Shown here one piece after another: positions 61,077 through 64,000 of a stretch of DNA of 64,000 nt. The translations under genes and the position numbers were made by a program. The DNA is from DAOUTY01 sp964453665. GTDB lineage: Bacteria > Chloroflexota > Dehalococcoidia > SZUA-161. Below the pieces are notes generated by a model, which saw nothing but the letters and a program-made list of their open reading frames with translations, did no database searches and was not told where the DNA came from. Location: positions 70,054 through 134,053 of the forward strand of contig CAYVQT010000001.1 of the NCBI GenBank assembly GCA_964453665.1, given 5' to 3'. The first letter of the stretch is position 1; the number at the start of each line of letters is the position of its first letter.

Positions 61077-61958
61077 CTACCACCCCCGGGGTGCCAGCAA
61101 CTCTTCTTCCGGGATCGTCTTTACATCCAGTCCGGGCATCGCCGCCCCCAGCCCCTTGGAGACCTGGGCGATAATCCCCGCGTCTCTATAGTGGGTCGTA
61201 GCCTTAACGATAGCCCTGGCCATCTTTTCAGGCTCAGCGGACTTGAATATGCCGGAACCGACGAAGACGCCGTCAGCCCCGAGTTGCATCATCAGCGCAG
61301 CATCGGCAGGAGTGGCCACACCCCCGGCAGCGAAGTTGACCACCGGGAGCCTTCCTGTACGATGTACCTCCTGTACTAGCTCGAAGGAAGCGCCCAGTGC
61401 CTTCGCCTCAGACATCAACTCGTCGGCGGGCATGCTCTGCAGCTTCCTGATACTATCCATCACTGCTCTCATATGCCTCACCGCTTCTACAATGTTGCCT
61501 GTCCCTGCCTCGCCCTTGGTTCGAATCATCGCCGCCCCCTCGCCAATCCTGCGCAACGCCTCTCCCAAGTCGCGACATCCACAGACGAAGGGGACCTTGA
61601 AGTCATGCTTATATATGTGATGGGTCTCATCAGCCGGGGTAAGCACCTCCGACTCATCGATATAGTCCACGCCCAGACTCTCAAGCACCTGTGCCTCAAC
61701 AAAGTGTCCGATCCTGCACTTGGCCATAACCGGTATGCTCACCGCCTCCATGATAGCCATGATAATCGACGGGTCAGCCATCCGTGCCACACCACCGGAG
61801 GCACGAATATCCGCAGGAACTCTCTCCAGCGCCATAACAGCGCACGCTCCCGCATCTTCAGCTATCTTGGCATATTCCGCGGTGGTCACGTCCATTATCA
61901 CGCCGCCCTTCAACATCTGGGCAAGCCCCGTTTTGACCGTCCACGTGCCTTTCTCCAT
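61077..61958 (-). CDS. pdxS: pyridoxal 5'-phosphate synthase subunit PdxS
   Basis: PdxS builds PLP from ribose 5-phosphate, glyceraldehyde 3-phosphate and ammonia. The 293-residue TIM-barrel protein shows [19 protein letters not shown] near 42-60, the catalytic Lys in [14 protein letters not shown] near 77-90, second Lys in [13 protein letters not shown] near 142-154 and [20 protein letters not shown] near 206-225. AAGGAGGTAGG precedes the ATG. It is the first gene of a leftward pdxS-pdxT-GNAT-SpoIIIAA unit with promoter at 62013-62041. PLP made here is needed by PabC. Confidence 0.98.
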   Translation of the reverse strand: MEKGTWTVKTGLAQMLKGGVIMDVTTAEYAKIAEDAGACAVMALERVPADIRASGGVARMADPSIIMAIMEAVSIPVMAKCRIGHFVEAQVLESLGVDYIDESEVLTPADETHHIYKHDFKVPFVCGCRDLGEALRRIGEGAAMIRTKGEAGTGNIVEAVRHMRAVMDSIRKLQSMPADELMSEAKALGASFELVQEVHRTGRLPVVNFAAGGVATPADAALMMQLGADGVFVGSGIFKSAEPEKMARAIVKATTHYRDAGIIAQVSKGLGAAMPGLDVKTIPEEELLAPRGW

Positions 61959-62012
61959 CCTACCTCCTTCACCTCCAAAGCCGGAAAAGGCCTGTTTATG
62001 TTATGATTTTAT

Positions 62013-62041
62013 ATTCTACACTCGCCCCTCTCACTTGGCAA
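62013..62041 (-). promoter_or_regulatory. pdxST operon promoter
   Basis: On the minus strand there is TTGCCA (62041-62036), a 17-bp spacer and TAGAAT (62018-62013), in the gap between the M50 protease stop and pdxS. Confidence 0.72.
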
Positions 62042-62047
62042 GCATGC

Positions 62048-63166
62048 TCATGCCCCCGACCCCGCACGGGCCCGACCCGCCTCGAGCAGGCGCTCTCGCT
62101 CAATCACCCCAACTATCTCACCGCCGCGCACCACCAGTAACAAGCCGCCGCGCCCCTTCTCCATTTTCTCCAGTACGGTGAGACCCTCTTCATTCGGATA
62201 AACCACGTCGATCTTCTCCAGGGGGACCATGACCTCGGCCGCCGACATCGTTTTCCGTCGTCGCTTAGGGACCAGCTTTATATCTTGCTGCGTTATGATT
62301 CCCCTGACCTTGCCTTCCTCACCGACAAACAGACACCGATCCCCCGCGAGATGAAACTGGTGCCCCGAAACCGCCTCCAGAGGCATGCTTGCAGGCACCT
62401 CCCGGCAGCCGCCAGTCATCAGGTCACGGGCGGTGAGTCCCCGCAGCCCCTCACGCAGCTTAGCCTGCCGATAGCTCGCCCAGGCGGCAAAGCATAGAAA
62501 TCCTCCTACCAGAGTCAGCCAGAGGCCGCTGAACCAATAGACGAGGCTGCCTATCACCACCCCGGCTAAGATGAGCAAACAGCCCAAAGCCTGCCCGATG
62601 AATGTGGCGACACGGGTCGCTCGCCAGTAGTTACCGCTGCGCCACCAGATTATAGAACGCAGCACCCTGCCTCCATCCATCGGGAACCCGGGCAACATAT
62701 TGAACGCAGCTAACACCAGATTAACCCAGCAAAGGTAAAAAGCTGTGGCAGCCAGGGGCTCCGAGGCATTCCTGCCTGCAAGCCAGATGAGAGCAAAAAT
62801 GCCGGCCAGGCTCACGCTTGCGAGAGGGCCTGCAACCGCCATGAGCAGCTCGGTGCCCGGAGTAGACGCCTCCCTCGATATTCGCGCCGCGCCGCCGAAG
62901 ATAAACAATGTTATGCTCCTCACGCTGATCCCCTTTTTGATAGCGACAAAGCTGTGTGCCAGCTCGTGGAATATCAACGAGGCGAAGAATAGCAGGCTGG
63001 TGCCGAGCCCGACAATCCAGCAGGCTAACGCAGACCAATCGGGATACAGGTCCGGGTAAACATAATGCGCGAGGGTCGCCGTTATCAGGAAGAAGATTAT
63101 GAACCAGGAATAGTTTATCCCTATTGGAATGCCCATAATCTTTCCCAGGTGAATGGAACTCTTCAT
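62048..63166 (-). CDS. M50 family (site-2) intramembrane metalloprotease with CBS domains
   Basis: A 372-residue membrane protease of the Rip/SpoIVFB type that cuts transmembrane substrates. Helices run through residues 15-210. Zinc site HELAH is at 67-71 (His67, Glu68, His71), with the third ligand Asp164 in NMLPGFPMDGGR. The C-terminal part from about 240 holds two CBS motifs (GLTARDLMTGG.., AAEVMVPLEKIDVVYPNEEG, GVIERERLLE), which in relatives bind adenine nucleotides and adjust activity. Substrate unknown. AGGTAAACC lies before the ATG at 63166. Confidence 0.93.
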   Translation of the reverse strand: MKSSIHLGKIMGIPIGINYSWFIIFFLITATLAHYVYPDLYPDWSALACWIVGLGTSLLFFASLIFHELAHSFVAIKKGISVRSITLFIFGGAARISREASTPGTELLMAVAGPLASVSLAGIFALIWLAGRNASEPLAATAFYLCWVNLVLAAFNMLPGFPMDGGRVLRSIIWWRSGNYWRATRVATFIGQALGCLLILAGVVIGSLVYWFSGLWLTLVGGFLCFAAWASYRQAKLREGLRGLTARDLMTGGCREVPASMPLEAVSGHQFHLAGDRCLFVGEEGKVRGIITQQDIKLVPKRRRKTMSAAEVMVPLEKIDVVYPNEEGLTVLEKMEKGRGGLLLVVRGGEIVGVIERERLLEAGRARAGSGA

Positions 63167-63407
63167 GGTTTACCTGCTGCCAATCTTTAATGACAACTTA
63201 AATCCTCACCACTTGAATTTCACCGGGTCGGACGCCCGATATTCAATGCGCCGTTCAAGTCGCGCCCTTCGACAAGCTCGGGGCGAACGGTTTAGATACT
63301 ATTTTAACAACAATGACAATCCTGATATCTGTTCGCGGTCAAAAATCAGGCTTAACCGGACCGGCAGGAGCAATTCGCAGGGGTGTGTATCCGCGGCTGG
63401 AATGGCC
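63167..63407. other. intergenic region between gyrB and the M50 gene
   Basis: It contains CCCTTCGACAAGCTCGGGGC near 63266-63285, a member of the CTTCGACAAGCTCAGG-type repeat text also hinted at near 28169. No gene or clear terminator is seen. Confidence 0.4.
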
Positions 63408-64000
63408 TTAGACGTCCAGATTCTTCACCTGAAGGGCATGGGCCTGTATGAAGGCCTTCCTGGGGGGGACCTCCTCCCCCATAAGCGTGCGGACGATGTC
63501 GTGGGCGCTCACGGCATCCTCGATCTCAACCCGCAGCATCACGCGGTTCTGGGGGTCCATGGTGGTGTCCCAGAGCTGCTGCGGGGTCATCTCCCCCAGT
63601 CCTTTGTAGCGCTGGACATCCATTCCCTTCCCGGCTTTCTTCGCCAGCAGGGTATCCTTTTCCTTGTCTGTATAAACCCAGTGCTGCTCCTTGCCCTTCT
63701 TGATGCGGTAAAGAGGAGGTTGAGCTATATAAAGATGCCCGTTTTCAATGAGCTCCGGCATATAGCGATAGAAAAAGGTCAGCAGAAGCGTACGTATATG
63801 GGCGCCGTCTACGTCTGCATCCGTCATGATAATCACGCGGTGATAACGCAGCCTGGATATGTCGAACTCAGCGCCATTGCCCGCCCCTATAGCGGTGATC
63901 AGCGCGCGGATCTCGTCGTGAGACAGCATTTTCTCGGGACGCGCTTTCTCCACGTTCAGTATCTTGCCCTTCAGCGGCAGTATAGCCTGAAAGCGCCGGT
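63408..64000 (-). CDS. gyrB: DNA gyrase subunit B (C-terminal part, start outside window)
   Basis: GyrB supplies ATPase and TOPRIM functions of gyrase. Only the last 197 codons lie in the window. The frame is open to the right edge and reads [18 protein letters not shown] upstream of the first internal Met. TOPRIM metal residues are in [20 protein letters not shown], and the C-terminal [19 protein letters not shown] motif and terminal helix follow. ParE is the alternative; the [16 protein letters not shown] text fits GyrB better. The gene reads leftward and the remaining two thirds lie right of the window. Confidence 0.92.
   Translation of the reverse strand, partial: RRFQAILPLKGKILNVEKARPEKMLSHDEIRALITAIGAGNGAEFDISRLRYHRVIIMTDADVDGAHIRTLLLTFFYRYMPELIENGHLYIAQPPLYRIKKGKEQHWVYTDKEKDTLLAKKAGKGMDVQRYKGLGEMTPQQLWDTTMDPQNRVMLRVEIEDAVSAHDIVRTLMGEEVPPRKAFIQAHALQVKNLDV

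Noticed and set aside
1..64000. tRNA genes and CRISPR arrays
   Set aside because: I searched by eye for T-arm GGTTCGAAT-type text and for regularly spaced direct repeats; the regular repeats found are isolated REP palindromes, not arrays.

Overview
The window looks like a chromosomal segment of an anaerobic bacterium, most likely a Dehalococcoidia-type member of the Chloroflexota. This is inference from gene content, since no 16S rRNA is present. It has moderately high GC, strong sigma-70 type promoters and HrcA/CIRCE heat-shock control. It carries part of the Wood-Ljungdahl methyl branch (folD, formate-tetrahydrofolate ligase), old-yellow-enzyme and enoyl-CoA hydratase genes, a NurA/HerA pair, site-2 protease, PdxST and an isolated 5S rRNA gene. 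No tRNA, CRISPR array or prophage was found.

Layout. 1-4.5 kb: partial hrcA with CIRCE, a KAS III-type synthase, a sodium:solute symporter and an MBL-fold protein. 4.6-8.8 kb, leftward: a small membrane protein, a CetZ-like tubulin GTPase, and two secreted surface proteins (one collagen-like, one with six IPT/TIG modules). 9.3-15 kb: folD, fhs and an iron-sulfur/flavin oxidoreductase with a GIY-YIG-like tail, then the 5S gene. 15-28 kb: clpC, a dienoyl-CoA-reductase-like enzyme, a VOC protein, radA, three tandem enoyl-CoA hydratases, and a DtxR regulator beside feoAB. 28-38.7 kb: a NYN nuclease-like gene, a three-gene phosphorelay, padR-MFS, mnmE, a PAC2 protein and ftsH. 38.8-46.6 kb: nurA and HAS-barrel/herA genes, separated by a cassette of secreted hydrolases and a REP-associated transposase. 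46.7-54 kb: DUF3068 and DUF6125 proteins, mntP, and an ABC-2 exporter with a GbsR/MarR regulator. 54-64 kb: pabBAC, tmk, a SpoIIIAA/R3H ATPase, a GNAT-like protein, pdxTS, an M50-CBS protease and partial gyrB.

Three themes tie the region together. Carbon metabolism is C1/folate plus acyl-CoA, with PABA synthesis feeding folate. Several transcription units have visible autoregulatory sites (CIRCE, DtxR box, PadR and GbsR dyads). A family of REP palindromes, which share an outer stem but differ in core, is scattered through the intergenic DNA together with a matching RayT transposase that itself carries one copy in frame. The most unusual items are the bacterial CetZ operon, the split NurA-HAS-HerA locus, the oxidoreductase-GIY-YIG fusion and the REP-bearing transposase.
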